Shown: positions 7,541-15,697, counted from the stretch's first letter. The stretch is 27,915 nt of DNA from Verrucomicrobiota bacterium (GCA_013289195.1 JABDAI010000012.1:1-27915), one strand, 5' to 3'. Program-made: numbers and translations. The notes: generated from the sequence alone by a model not told the origin.

Positions 7541-8659
7541 TTAGATCGGATCAAAAAGTGCTGGGAGAGTGTTCCGATCGTTTGGCTTTCGGGCGTGAGG
7601 CGGGTTGGGAAAACTACTTTAGTTCAAGAAATTGAAAATGCGCTATACCTTAATTGTGACTTGCCGAGCGTAAAGAGGCTATTGGAAGATCCGGAATTTT
7701 TTTTTGAGTCTGTTACAAAACCGATTGTTATATTTGATGAAATCCATCAACTGGCTGATCCAAGTGCACTTCTTAAAATAGGAGCTGATGCTTACGGTCA
7801 TTTAAAAATAATAGCAACAGGATCATCGACTCTTGCAGCCACACAAAAATTTAGTGATAGTTTAACTGGGAGGAAACGTTCAGTGCATTTGGTGCCGATT
7901 TTGTCAACGGAATTGAATGACTTTGGTATTAAAGATATTACGCAAAGATTGTTAAGGGGAGGGCTGCCGCCAGCGTTGTTATCAGAAGAATTTGATTTCG
8001 AATTTTATAGTGAATGGATTGATTCTTTTTTTTCTCGGGATATTCAAGAACTGTTTAACATTGAGAAGAGAGCTGGATTCTTGCGCCTTTTAGAATATTT
8101 AATTAAGGAAAATGGTGGGCTTATAGAATTTAATACTTTATCTAAATATGCAGGTCTTAGTATTCCTACAGTGAATAACTATTTGCAAATGTTGGAAACG
8201 ACGCATGCAGTTTATTGTTTAAGACCGTTTCATGGAGGCGGAAAAAGAGAGATGTTGAAACAACCTAAGTATTATGCTTTTGATACAGGATTTGTGTCGT
8301 ATTACAATGGATGGCAAAATTTACGGAACGAAGATTGTGGCCTTTTATTAGAAAATTTAGTTTTAGAAACCTTACAATCCTTGCCTTTTATCGATAAGAT
8401 TTATTTTTGGAGAGATAAGGAAAAAAGAGAAATAGATTTTGTTTGTCCACGACGTGATGGCAGTATCGATACCATTGAATGTAAATGGAATGCAGAGTGT
8501 TTTAACACAAAAACATTGGCAATATTCAGAGAAAGCTATCCTAAAGGGAACAATTTTGTAGTCTCTTCTCAAGTTTCTACGTCTTATCGGAAGCGCTTTG
8601 GGGAAAGGGAAGTAACGTTTACCTCTATCTATGAATTAGGCAAACGGATTAGCCTTTAG
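7520..8659 (+). CDS. AAA+ ATPase with DUF4143 domain (ATPase 1)
   Basis: 379 aa from the ATG at 7520. Walker A GVRRVGKTT (25-33), Walker B IVIFDEIHQ (69-77) and the sensor-like ATGSSTLA (99-106) define the AAA_14 type ATPase. A winged-helix-like segment follows (NTLSKYAGLSIPTVNNYLQ, 205-223). The C-terminal DUF4143 part ends in a PD-(D/E)XK-like core, EIDFV (304-308) and IECKW (319-323), with D306, E320 and K322 in place. The family is common in bacteria and its cellular role is not established. In-frame starts at GTG 7430 and ATG 7454 exist, but they would run through the second repeat unit, and MIRRKFW is a more natural family start. It converges on ATPase 2 with a 24-bp gap. The HTH next to an upstream palindrome suggests autoregulation (inference). 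Confidence 0.88.
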   Translation: MIRRKFWLDRIKKCWESVPIVWLSGVRRVGKTTLVQEIENALYLNCDLPSVKRLLEDPEFFFESVTKPIVIFDEIHQLADPSALLKIGADAYGHLKIIATGSSTLAATQKFSDSLTGRKRSVHLVPILSTELNDFGIKDITQRLLRGGLPPALLSEEFDFEFYSEWIDSFFSRDIQELFNIEKRAGFLRLLEYLIKENGGLIEFNTLSKYAGLSIPTVNNYLQMLETTHAVYCLRPFHGGGKREMLKQPKYYAFDTGFVSYYNGWQNLRNEDCGLLLENLVLETLQSLPFIDKIYFWRDKEKREIDFVCPRRDGSIDTIECKWNAECFNTKTLAIFRESYPKGNNFVVSSQVSTSYRKRFGEREVTFTSIYELGKRISL

Positions 8660-8683
8660 AGACTGAAGTTTGACTTATTTGAT

Positions 8684-10036
8684 TTATAATAGAGATTGGA
8701 CGCGCTCCATTCCTCCCTCTACAAGTTCAAAAGCTGAGTATAGAGGAATGGATGTGATTTTTTCGAAATGGCTTCTATTTGCGAGAGAAATTTTAATTCC
8801 GTAAGGACTTTTGGGATGTGAAGAAAGAAAGGAATGAAGGCTTTTTAGGGTAGAGCCTTTTCCTGCTTTCACCACGATGGGAATAACTTCCCCATTAAGA
8901 GTTGATAGGTAGTCAACTTCAGCTTCACTTCCTCTAACGTCCCTATGCCAATAGAAGAGAGGATGTCGCAAACTCGGGTCCCCATAAGCCATCATTTCTT
9001 GGCCTATGAAACTTTCGACTAATTCACCATGATTTACGAAAGCTTCTCGTGGTTTTAAAAACCATCCTTTCAGATCTAGACCTAGCAGCTGTTGGGTAAT
9101 GGCAACATCAAAAAAAATCACTTTATATTTTTCTAAATTAGCCTGGGCGCCTAATGGCACTCCTTGTCCTGCGGTGTAATAGACCATGTGGATGATATAG
9201 GCTTTCTCCATCAATTCCAGACAGGGTGCTAATTCTCTTTTACGATATTCTCCAACTTCTTGAAATTTGAATTTTTTTCCTATTTGCAAAGGGATGCGTT
9301 GGAGTAACAAACTGAGGTATTTAAGTTGATTTTTTTTTGCATATTTTTCGAAGTCCTGTCGGTATGTATTAATAATTGTGCTCAATTTATCTTTTGCCTC
9401 GGAGGGTTGTCTTCCACTGGCTACCCAAGTTGCAACAATTTCAGGAAGTCCACCGATTACAAAATATTCGGAAAGAAAACGGATGGCACTATCTTGAGCA
9501 AGATTTGATAAAGCAGTTGGCGTGCAGATTGTTTGGAGCAAAAGGGTTTGGCCTTGTGCCACTAAAAATTCTGCAAAACTCATTGGGTAGACAGTGAGTG
9601 TTTGTACACGGCCAACGGGAAGACCAATTTGTTCTATAGTGAATTCTAGAAGGGACCCAGCTCCTATAACATGAAGATCGTGCATTTCTTCGTAAAAATA
9701 GCGAAGACTTAGTATTGCTTGAGGACAGGCTTGGATTTCATCAATGAACAGAAGGGTTTCTCCGGGCCGAATGGGTGCCCCTCTATCGATAGAAAGATCG
9801 CGTAGAATTCGCACGGGATCAAGATTTTTTTCGAAAACGGAATGAAGCTCGACCCTTTTTTCTAAATTAATTTCGTAAAAATCGGGATAACTTTCGCCTA
9901 ATTTTCTTACTGCAAAAGTTTTCCCAACTTGTCTGGCTCCCCTAATAATTAATGATTTTCTGCTGCTCGATTCTTTCCATTTCCTAAGTTCTTGATCTAT
10001 AAGTTTTTTCATTGGTTTTGGTTGTTTTTCAGACAT
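8684..10036 (-). CDS. AAA+ ATPase with DUF4143 domain (ATPase 2), altered nuclease motif
   Basis: 450 aa. Walker A GARQVGKT (33-40), Walker B LLFIDEIQACP (95-105) and VIGAGSLLE (123-131) give the ATPase core. The YPMSFAEFL motif (150-158) and the GGLPEIV segment (195-201) are classic for the AAA_14/DUF4143 group. The C-terminal restriction-endonuclease-like fold has EVDYL (373-377), then VIPIVVKAGKG (384-394). Relatives normally read IPIEVKAG, so the catalytic Glu is Val388 here, explained by one GAG to GTG change (basis: family knowledge). Any nuclease-like chemistry should be impaired, while the ATPase motifs are intact. It is only distantly similar to ATPase 1. The upstream flank carries the short repeat shared with the left side of ATPase 1. 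It is tail-to-tail with ATPase 1. Confidence 0.9.
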   Translation of the reverse strand: MSEKQPKPMKKLIDQELRKWKESSSRKSLIIRGARQVGKTFAVRKLGESYPDFYEINLEKRVELHSVFEKNLDPVRILRDLSIDRGAPIRPGETLLFIDEIQACPQAILSLRYFYEEMHDLHVIGAGSLLEFTIEQIGLPVGRVQTLTVYPMSFAEFLVAQGQTLLLQTICTPTALSNLAQDSAIRFLSEYFVIGGLPEIVATWVASGRQPSEAKDKLSTIINTYRQDFEKYAKKNQLKYLSLLLQRIPLQIGKKFKFQEVGEYRKRELAPCLELMEKAYIIHMVYYTAGQGVPLGAQANLEKYKVIFFDVAITQQLLGLDLKGWFLKPREAFVNHGELVESFIGQEMMAYGDPSLRHPLFYWHRDVRGSEAEVDYLSTLNGEVIPIVVKAGKGSTLKSLHSFLSSHPKSPYGIKISLANRSHFEKITSIPLYSAFELVEGGMERVQSLL

Positions 10037-10047
10037 ATTTTTCCAAG

Positions 10048-10067
10048 TTTTTGGCTAAAAATCGGAG
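10048..10067 (+). repeat. Short direct repeat matching 7377-7395
   Basis: TTTTTGGCTAAAAATCGGAG here matches TTTTTGGCTAAAATCGAAG at 7377-7395, with one extra A and one G/A change. The two copies have the same orientation and bracket the ATPase 1-ATPase 2 block. The core TAAAATCGAA also occurs at 7468-7477 and upstream of the third ATPase (about 18023-18032). The direct-repeat arrangement could reflect insertion or recombination of the block, or a shared regulatory sequence. Confidence 0.5.
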
Positions 10068-10178
10068 ATTTCCTTAAATAACAGGCAATTTTGCTCAAGG
10101 GAATATTTGAGAGTTTTAATGCAAAAAATCTGGCAATATTCCAAATAAACTATCTTAAAGGAGTAATTTGTTCCGAAG

Positions 10179-10532
10179 TTAATATTGAATAGAAACTTCA
10201 GTCCCATCGGCTTGGTTGACACTCAAAGAATGGTCACTCCCAGGACCTAAAACAGTTAACGTGGAATAATCTTCACCCGCAACTGGGATGATGGGTTCAA
10301 AGTAAACACCCTCCAATGCAGGATAGCCTACTTTAGAAACGCCATTTTCTAAAAGATACTGTTGCCCCGACTTCGCAATTAAATTTAAATTTTCAGTAAT
10401 ATTTTTAGTTCGTGTATTTTGTCTTACTTTATTAAAAGCTGGAATGGCCATCCCGGCTAATAGGCCAATAATAATAACAACAATAATGACTTCGACAAGC
10501 GAAAATCCTTTTTTAGATTTTATATGCATCAT
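10179..10532 (-). CDS. Type IV prepilin-like / type II secretion pseudopilin
   Basis: 117 aa with a textbook class III signal: a basic leader, then KKG|FSLVEVIIVVIIIGLL, cleavage expected after G9, N-methylated Phe10 and the assembly Glu at mature position 5 (E14). The hydrophobic helix spans ~10-30. A short globular domain follows, with a GspG/PilE-like N-terminal helix and a beta-rich C-terminus (DGTEVSIQY). Prepilin peptidase would process it at the inner membrane. Chlamydiae carry a reduced type II secretion system, so a pseudopilin role is more likely than a true pilus. No other secretion gene lies next to it, and the upstream PIN/TRAM gene is 106 bp away. Two adjacent ATG codons (10532 and 10529) are possible starts. 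Confidence 0.88.
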   Translation of the reverse strand: MMHIKSKKGFSLVEVIIVVIIIGLLAGMAIPAFNKVRQNTRTKNITENLNLIAKSGQQYLLENGVSKVGYPALEGVYFEPIIPVAGEDYSTLTVLGPGSDHSLSVNQADGTEVSIQY

Positions 10533-10638
10533 GATTTAAAAAATTTCAATTAGAGATCAAAAGCTAAATTTACTGAATCTAATAGTTTTTATTAAAATTC
10601 AAGCTACTAACCAAGCTTAAAAATAATCAAAAATGGAA

Positions 10639-11673
10639 TCAAATAGCAATTTCAACAGGTTTTGAATGCAAACGGGCAAAAATCATTTTGCCTCCTGCTG
10701 AAGGAAGCACACTAATAACTTCGGCTGCTACAGCTTGCCCAATAAAACTTGCTGCTTCATTGACAACAACCATCGATCCATCCGTGAGATATCCGACGCC
10801 TTGATGCGGCTCTTTTCCGGGTTTCACTAGATCGACATCGAAATATTGTCCCACAGAAACCTCTGGGTTCAGCGCTTTAGTGAGAGCACTTATATTGAGC
10901 CATTCAATGCCGTGAAACTCACCCAATTTCGCTAAATTATAGTCGGTTGTTAACAACTTAGCTTTTAAGTTTTGCGCTAGAAAAATTAATTTTGAATCGA
11001 TATGTTGGGCTTCATCAACCTCAATATCTTGAATACGAAGGTCGATATAAGACATATTTTTTAATTTATTTAGGACTTCAATACCTTTACGACCTTTGAG
11101 CTGACGTTGGCTATCTTCCGAATCTGCAATTTTGTAAAGCTCATCAATGACAAACTTCGGAATTATTAAAGATGCTGTAATGAAACGGCTTTGACAAATC
11201 GGAGCAATCCGTCCATCTATTAAAGCACTGATATCCACTACAATCAAAGGAGTGTCCATATTATTTGGAACAAAGCGAATATAAGGAATCAGTAAATTAA
11301 AATCATCTTTACTGCGAAGTGTGACAACAGTTCCTAGATACATACAAGCAACGAAAAGACACAGCTTGACTAAATATTTAATATGAAAAGGTGCACCATC
11401 CAGAAAAGATGTGGCGATCATAGAAACTAGATAAGCGACCAAAGCACCCATAGCTAGACCAAATAAAATCGTTAAAACATTTCGTAATGAGAAACGTTTA
11501 AGAAAGACCTCAAGCAAAAGGGTTCCAATACCAAAAACTATTCCGAAACCGAAAATAAAGATGGCACTATCTCGCGAAGCAGGGTTGGCATACCAAATCA
11601 AGGAACTTCCTAGAAAGCATAACAAAAGAAAAATTACCCGGGCAGTTAAAATAGTTTTTTTCATAGTTGTCAT
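10639..11673 (-). CDS. Membrane-anchored PIN/TRAM domain protein (YacL-like)
   Basis: 344 aa. Four hydrophobic segments occupy ~11-30, 37-58, 67-90 and 100-119 (numbering from a preceding in-frame TTG at 11676). A PIN ribonuclease domain follows: VVDISALIDGRI (146-157), PKFVIDEL (173-180), a central Asp in HIDSKLI (225-231) and LLTTDYNLAK (241-250). These give the D148, D154, E179, D227, D245 acidic set. The C-terminal ~283-335 segment (GVGYLTDGSMVVV) is a TRAM RNA-binding domain. The architecture matches Bacillus YacL and relatives, whose substrate is not settled; RNA processing at the membrane is inferred. The start is set at ATG 11673; a further ATG at 11661 also begins plausibly (MKKTIL). 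Confidence 0.9.
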   Translation of the reverse strand: MTTMKKTILTARVIFLLLCFLGSSLIWYANPASRDSAIFIFGFGIVFGIGTLLLEVFLKRFSLRNVLTILFGLAMGALVAYLVSMIATSFLDGAPFHIKYLVKLCLFVACMYLGTVVTLRSKDDFNLLIPYIRFVPNNMDTPLIVVDISALIDGRIAPICQSRFITASLIIPKFVIDELYKIADSEDSQRQLKGRKGIEVLNKLKNMSYIDLRIQDIEVDEAQHIDSKLIFLAQNLKAKLLTTDYNLAKLGEFHGIEWLNISALTKALNPEVSVGQYFDVDLVKPGKEPHQGVGYLTDGSMVVVNEAASFIGQAVAAEVISVLPSAGGKMIFARLHSKPVEIAI

Positions 11674-12057
11674 CAATTGATTTTGTATCGGGGTTTAGAA
11701 TTCATGTTTATTTTTAAGTAATTTTAGGAGCTCAATCTGCGTTTTTTTTACAATAGGGTCAAGATTATTTTCTACAAATTACAAAAATAACAGGCAGCAA
11801 AATGAATATGGACATAACAATGTATAAAAAGCAACGAGCCTTCTTAGTTTGCAGAGTTTCTTTATTTGAAAAATTTTCCATAAAAAAATATACCACAATT
11901 TCAGCTAAAGAAAAAGTGAAAAATGATCTTCTCTTATTATTCCGTCCTAATTCAGGCAAGTTAAAGAAAAAAAGTCAATATACCAGCTTGAAATATAACC
12001 ATAAATAAAGTATAAATAAGTGCTTCTTTTATTATATTAGAAGAGTATCAGTTACAA
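11674..12057. other. 384-bp interval between divergent genes
   Basis: AT-rich region separating the PIN/TRAM gene (minus) from the hydrolase operon (plus). It should hold both promoters. A TATATT at about 12032-12037 could be a -10 element for the operon, but no good -35 pairs with it. The only coding candidate I would keep is the 38-residue minus-strand frame at 11765-11881. A plus-strand frame of 68 residues over the same bases looks like a shadow. Confidence 0.35.
11765..11881 (-). CDS. Possible small single-pass membrane protein
   Basis: 38-residue frame starting MENFSNKETLQTKK and continuing into a clean hydrophobic helix (residues ~18-35, CFLYIVMSIFILLPVIFVIC) capped by RK at the end. 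The arrangement (charged N-terminus, one helix, short basic end) is that of small bacterial membrane proteins. The frame is open further upstream to 11959, but that part is unlike a protein. No Shine-Dalgarno, consistent with other genes here. AT-rich DNA throws up hydrophobic frames by chance, so support is modest. Confidence 0.3.
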   Translation of the reverse strand: MENFSNKETLQTKKARCFLYIVMSIFILLPVIFVICRK

Positions 12058-12861
12058 ATGAGCCAATTAAAAACATTATTACTTATCGTGGATCCGCAAA
12101 ATGATTTTTGTGATCCTAAAGGTGCATTATTTGTGCCCGGAGCCGATCACGATATATTCCGTTTATCCAATATGATAGAAAAGCACCGGGATAAAATTGC
12201 GCATATTGAGCTAACCCTTGATTCGCATCATTGGGTTCATATTGCACATCCTTTTTTCTGGATTAATGAGAAAAATGAGGAACCTAAACCCTTCACTCAA
12301 ATCCGCCTGGAAGATGTTGAAGGCGATACTGCTAAATGGCGTGCGCGGTTCCCGAAGTATCGTGACTATGCAATCAATTATATTAAAAAATTGAATCAAG
12401 AGCAAAGATATACGCTAACAATTTGGCCGCCTCATTGCATAATGGGAACCTGGGGACATAATATTTGCTATCCATTGGTAGAGGTCCTGAGGCATTATGA
12501 AGAAACATTTAATACAATCCATTATACCTTGAAGGGGAGTAATCCTCTGACGGAACATTATAGCGCAATAAAAGCCGAAATCGTTCATACAGGCGATGCT
12601 TCAACTGATGTAAATAAAGATTTATTAGAACATATCAGTAATTATGACAGCGTAATCATTGCTGGGGAAGCCTTAAGCCACTGTGTTGCAAATACTATGA
12701 AAGATATTATAAAATATTTAGGTAAGGGAGTTTGTTCTAAATTTATTATACTTGAAGATGCTTCGTCGAATATACCAGGGTTTGAGAATTATAAAGAACA
12801 ATTTTTAAATGAAATGAAACATTTAAATGTGCGAATGGCAAAAACTACCGATTGTTTTTAA
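12058..12861 (+). CDS. Nicotinamidase-like cysteine hydrolase (isochorismatase superfamily)
   Basis: 267 aa. Catalytic triad visible: D12 in VDPQNDFC (11-18), K159 in LKGSN (158-162) and C209 in GEALSHCVANT (203-213). Metal ligands of nicotinamidases are present: D55 and H57 in LDSHHW (54-59), and H126 in IWPPHCIMGT (122-131), the WPxHC..GT signature of the Pnc1/PncA group. It probably deaminates nicotinamide to nicotinate for NAD salvage. The protein is longer than bacterial PncA (~190-215 aa), with an insert around 66-115 (KWRARFPKYRDYAINYIKK), so another amide substrate is possible. It is the first gene of an apparent operon with aroA, 24 bp downstream. No Shine-Dalgarno. Confidence 0.85.
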   Translation: MSQLKTLLLIVDPQNDFCDPKGALFVPGADHDIFRLSNMIEKHRDKIAHIELTLDSHHWVHIAHPFFWINEKNEEPKPFTQIRLEDVEGDTAKWRARFPKYRDYAINYIKKLNQEQRYTLTIWPPHCIMGTWGHNICYPLVEVLRHYEETFNTIHYTLKGSNPLTEHYSAIKAEIVHTGDASTDVNKDLLEHISNYDSVIIAGEALSHCVANTMKDIIKYLGKGVCSKFIILEDASSNIPGFENYKEQFLNEMKHLNVRMAKTTDCF

Positions 12862-12885
12862 AATAGATGTATTTTTTTACATAAT

Positions 12886-14247
12886 ATGAATTCCTTGCCT
12901 ATAATTCCTTTTTCGCAGCCTCCTTTGGGAACTTTGCGTTTGCCTGGATCGAAAAGTATAACAAACCGCGCCCTTATCTTATCGGTATTAAATTCGAATC
13001 TAGTTGAAATACAAAATGCTTTAATCAGTGAGGATACGCTCATTATGGTTAATGCATTAAAAGCTTTAGGCTTTTCTATAGATGTCAATACAGCTGATTC
13101 AATAATTACAGTGCAAGGTCTTAGTGGTCGCATACCTAATGATCAAGCAACCCTTAAGATTGGAAATGCAGGCACTGTCGCGCGTTTTCTGCCTGCGCTG
13201 CTGAGTCTACATCCGGCTGGTTTATATCACATCGATTGTTGCCGGGCAATGAGAAAAAGGCCGATAAAACCTCTTTTAGATGCATTAGTATCTATAGGAG
13301 CAGTCAGTGTTTTTTATCATGAAATTGAAGGATGCTTCCCCTTGACAATAAGAACACATGGCATGCAAAGTGGAACTGTCTTCGTAGATAATTCGTTAAC
13401 AAGTCAAGTTCTTTCAGGAATTCTTATGGTTGCACCGTTTACGCCTGATTCATTAAAGATCAATTTTGCATCCCAAAAGACTTCTTGGCCATTTGTGGAA
13501 ATGACGCTAAAGATGATGGAAATCTTTTCTCCGTGCCCAATTCCAGTAATAGAGAAAAAAACAATTTGCTTCTCGCATAGGGGTTGTTATGCTTTAGCTT
13601 CAAAGAAATATTTTGTTGAACCTGATGCTACAGCGGCAAGTTATTTTCTCGCATTGATTTTAATTTTAGGAGGTCAACTTAAGATTCCCGGTATTTCTTT
13701 GAAAAAAACGCTTCAAGGAGACTGGAATTTTGCAAGAGTTCTACAAACACTAGGTCTGCACCTGGACGAATTTCCTCATGAACTAATCGTTGAACGCACT
13801 GCATCTAAGCCGTTATTTAGATTGATACATAATTTCGAGGCCTATTCAGATACTTTTCTGACCCTTGCTGCAATTGCGCCTTTATTTAAAGGGCCAGTGC
13901 ATATTTCAGGGATTGCACATACTCGATTCCAAGAATCAAATCGTCTTTGTGCAATTGCACATGAATTAAGAAAACTCAATCAAGACGTAATAGAAAGCAA
14001 AGATTCTTTAATTATTATTCCTCAATCTCTGCGACCTGCAATTATAGAAACCTATGAAGATCATCGTATTGCAATGAGTTTTGCAATTCTGGGATCCTAC
14101 GATCTAAAAAAAACTGGGGATCCATGGCTTTCTATAACAAACCCTTCTTGCTGCGCAAAGACTTTTCCTAATTTTTTCGGTACATTAAATCATTTAAGAA
14201 ATCCCTATGAGATTGAAAAACCATGCCTAACAAGAATTTCACAGTAA
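12886..14247 (+). CDS. aroA: 3-phosphoshikimate 1-carboxyvinyltransferase (EPSP synthase)
   Basis: Sixth step of the shikimate pathway: transfers enolpyruvate from PEP to shikimate-3-phosphate. 453 aa. Signatures: LPGSKSITNRAL (19-30), GNAGTVARFLPA (93-104, PEP-binding loop), RAMRKRP (120-126), DNSLTSQ (168-174, S3P site), the catalytic-region D322 in YSDTFLTLA (320-328), FQESNRL (348-354) with E350, YEDHRIAMS (390-398) and CCAKTFPNF (422-430). In the second PROSITE-type signature the usual Lys/His before Glu is Gln349. The two-fold inside-out barrel layout is complete. The 3' end overlaps cmk by 25 bp, indicating translational coupling. ATG at 12886 lies in an AT-rich gap of 24 bp after the hydrolase gene. 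Confidence 0.96.
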   Translation: MNSLPIIPFSQPPLGTLRLPGSKSITNRALILSVLNSNLVEIQNALISEDTLIMVNALKALGFSIDVNTADSIITVQGLSGRIPNDQATLKIGNAGTVARFLPALLSLHPAGLYHIDCCRAMRKRPIKPLLDALVSIGAVSVFYHEIEGCFPLTIRTHGMQSGTVFVDNSLTSQVLSGILMVAPFTPDSLKINFASQKTSWPFVEMTLKMMEIFSPCPIPVIEKKTICFSHRGCYALASKKYFVEPDATAASYFLALILILGGQLKIPGISLKKTLQGDWNFARVLQTLGLHLDEFPHELIVERTASKPLFRLIHNFEAYSDTFLTLAAIAPLFKGPVHISGIAHTRFQESNRLCAIAHELRKLNQDVIESKDSLIIIPQSLRPAIIETYEDHRIAMSFAILGSYDLKKTGDPWLSITNPSCCAKTFPNFFGTLNHLRNPYEIEKPCLTRISQ

Positions 14248-14894
14248 TTGCTGTAGATGGAGGGGCTGCTTCAGGAAAGTCATCCACTTCTAAGATCATA
14301 GCAGAGCGGCTCAATCTTCTTTACGTCGATACGGGGGCGCATTATAGGTCGATAGCGTATGTTCTCTTGCGCGATGCTATCTATCCAGAAGACCATAAGG
14401 ATATTGTCAATAAAATTGATTCTTATAAATTAGGCACGCAATTAATAGGTCGATTAGCACGTTTGACAATTAATGGTGAAATAATAGAAGATAGTTTTTT
14501 ACGCTCTGCACAGGTGAATCAATACGTTTCACAATTTTCAGCAATACCACAGATACGTGAAGTTTTACTTAAATACCAACGTTCGCTCACAAACTATGCG
14601 TGCGAACATCATTTCCGAGGCCTCATAATGGAAGGCCGTGATATAGGTTCTATAGTGTTACCGGACGCAAATTTTCGATTTTTTTTAGAAGCAGATCCCG
14701 CAATGCGTATGCATAGACGGAAACTGCAAGGACACGACGATGCAATTCAAATGCGAGACCAACTTGATGTAGCGCGTAAAACAGCTCCTATGATTTGTCC
14801 TCCTAATGCCATTCGTATCAACTCTTCTGAGCTCACTTTAGAGAAAGTAGTAGATAAGATGCTAAAAATTATAGAGGTTCAAAAAGATACCTAA
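14223..14894 (+). CDS. cmk: Cytidylate kinase
   Basis: Phosphorylates CMP and dCMP using ATP. 223 aa, normal for bacterial Cmk. P-loop GGAASGKSS (13-21), YVDTGAHYRS (34-43), the substrate segment MEGRDIGSIVLPDA (136-149), and the LID-like MRDQLDVARKTAPM (177-190) with the conserved Asp/Arg/Ala-Pro pattern are all visible. The ATG lies inside aroA, 25 bp before its stop, so it is translated by coupling or internal initiation. plsC follows 12 bp downstream. In Chlamydia cmk is likewise followed by plsC (established gene order), which supports a chlamydial origin for the window. Confidence 0.96.
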   Translation: MPNKNFTVIAVDGGAASGKSSTSKIIAERLNLLYVDTGAHYRSIAYVLLRDAIYPEDHKDIVNKIDSYKLGTQLIGRLARLTINGEIIEDSFLRSAQVNQYVSQFSAIPQIREVLLKYQRSLTNYACEHHFRGLIMEGRDIGSIVLPDANFRFFLEADPAMRMHRRKLQGHDDAIQMRDQLDVARKTAPMICPPNAIRINSSELTLEKVVDKMLKIIEVQKDT

Positions 14895-14906
14895 TTTCAA
14901 GATTTT

Positions 14907-15554
14907 ATGTCAAATACATTTAAGCCAATTTATAGAATAGGACATGCAGTTTCTAAATTTGTATTTCAAAATCTTTTACAAGCAGAAGGCTATGGAATCA
15001 ACAATGTTCCTACAAAAGGTCCTTTCTTACTTGCTTGCAATCATGCGAGTTTTTTAGATCCGTTCGTTGCTGGATGTTTTTTTGATCGCGATATTTATTT
15101 TTTTGCTAGAAAGAGTCTCTTTAAGCCTGGTATTGGTAAATATATACTTGATCAGTTTAATGCAATTCCTGTTGATCGTGATAGCGGAAAGGACGTTTCC
15201 GCATTAAAAAGAGTGCTTGAACTTTTGAAGAAAGATCAAGGGGTTTTGATTTTCTTAGAAGGAACTCGCAGTTTTGATGGATCTTTGCAACCTGCACAAA
15301 AAGGTATCGGCTTGATGGCCTGCAAAACGCAAGTTCCAGTAGTTCCTACGCATATTATCGGCAGTTTTGATGTTTGGGGAAGAGAAGGAAAATACCCAAA
15401 ATTATTCATAAATAAAATCGCTGTAGTTTATGGTCCCCCTCTGTATCCTAAAAGCTATGATTTCCCAGATGACCCCAATCGTTATCAGAAAGCTGCCGAT
15501 ATTATAAATGCCGCCATAGCAAAACTCAAAGAACCTTTTATTGAGGCAATATAA
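14907..15554 (+). CDS. plsC: 1-acyl-sn-glycerol-3-phosphate acyltransferase
   Basis: Makes phosphatidic acid from lysophosphatidic acid at the membrane. 215 aa. Acyltransferase motif I NHASFLD (45-51, the HX4D catalytic pair), motif II ARKSLFKPGIG (67-77), motif III FLEGTRSFDG (116-125) and motif IV VPVVPTHIIGS (143-153) are all present in order. The N-terminus is only mildly hydrophobic. Last gene of the plus-strand cluster beginning at 12058. The argS gene that follows plsC in Chlamydia is absent here; instead an inverted-repeat element begins 26 bp after the stop. No Shine-Dalgarno before the ATG. Confidence 0.94.
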   Translation: MSNTFKPIYRIGHAVSKFVFQNLLQAEGYGINNVPTKGPFLLACNHASFLDPFVAGCFFDRDIYFFARKSLFKPGIGKYILDQFNAIPVDRDSGKDVSALKRVLELLKKDQGVLIFLEGTRSFDGSLQPAQKGIGLMACKTQVPVVPTHIIGSFDVWGREGKYPKLFINKIAVVYGPPLYPKSYDFPDDPNRYQKAADIINAAIAKLKEPFIEAI

Positions 15555-15580
15555 ATATAAATCGACTTATTCTCGGTTAA

Positions 15581-15659
15581 TAGACCTCTTTCGAAACCAA
15601 CTCCTTTGCTCTCTAGCGGCGTCAAAAATTTATTCGGGCTTAGTTTCGAAAGAAGTCTA
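15581..15659. mobile_element. 79-bp MITE-like element or IS remnant with terminal inverted repeats
   Basis: Left end TAGACCTCTTTCGAAACC (15581-15598) pairs with the right end AGTTTCGAAAGAAGTCTA (15642-15659) at 16 of 18 positions. The element has no coding capacity. If the ends are taken as AGAC...GTCT, the flanks on both sides read AAT, a possible 3-bp target duplication. The right end recurs at 4367-4390. Size and structure fit a miniature inverted-repeat element or a collapsed insertion sequence. It could also act as a terminator for the plsC operon. Confidence 0.65.
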
Positions 15660-15697
15660 ATAAAGATTTGGAATTATTTTCGATAAGCACGGATTTG

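Noticed and set aside
11802..12008. 68-residue plus-strand frame before the hydrolase operon
   Set aside because: Overlaps the more protein-like minus-strand membrane frame, has no domain character, and its Lys-rich composition is what AT-rich noise gives.
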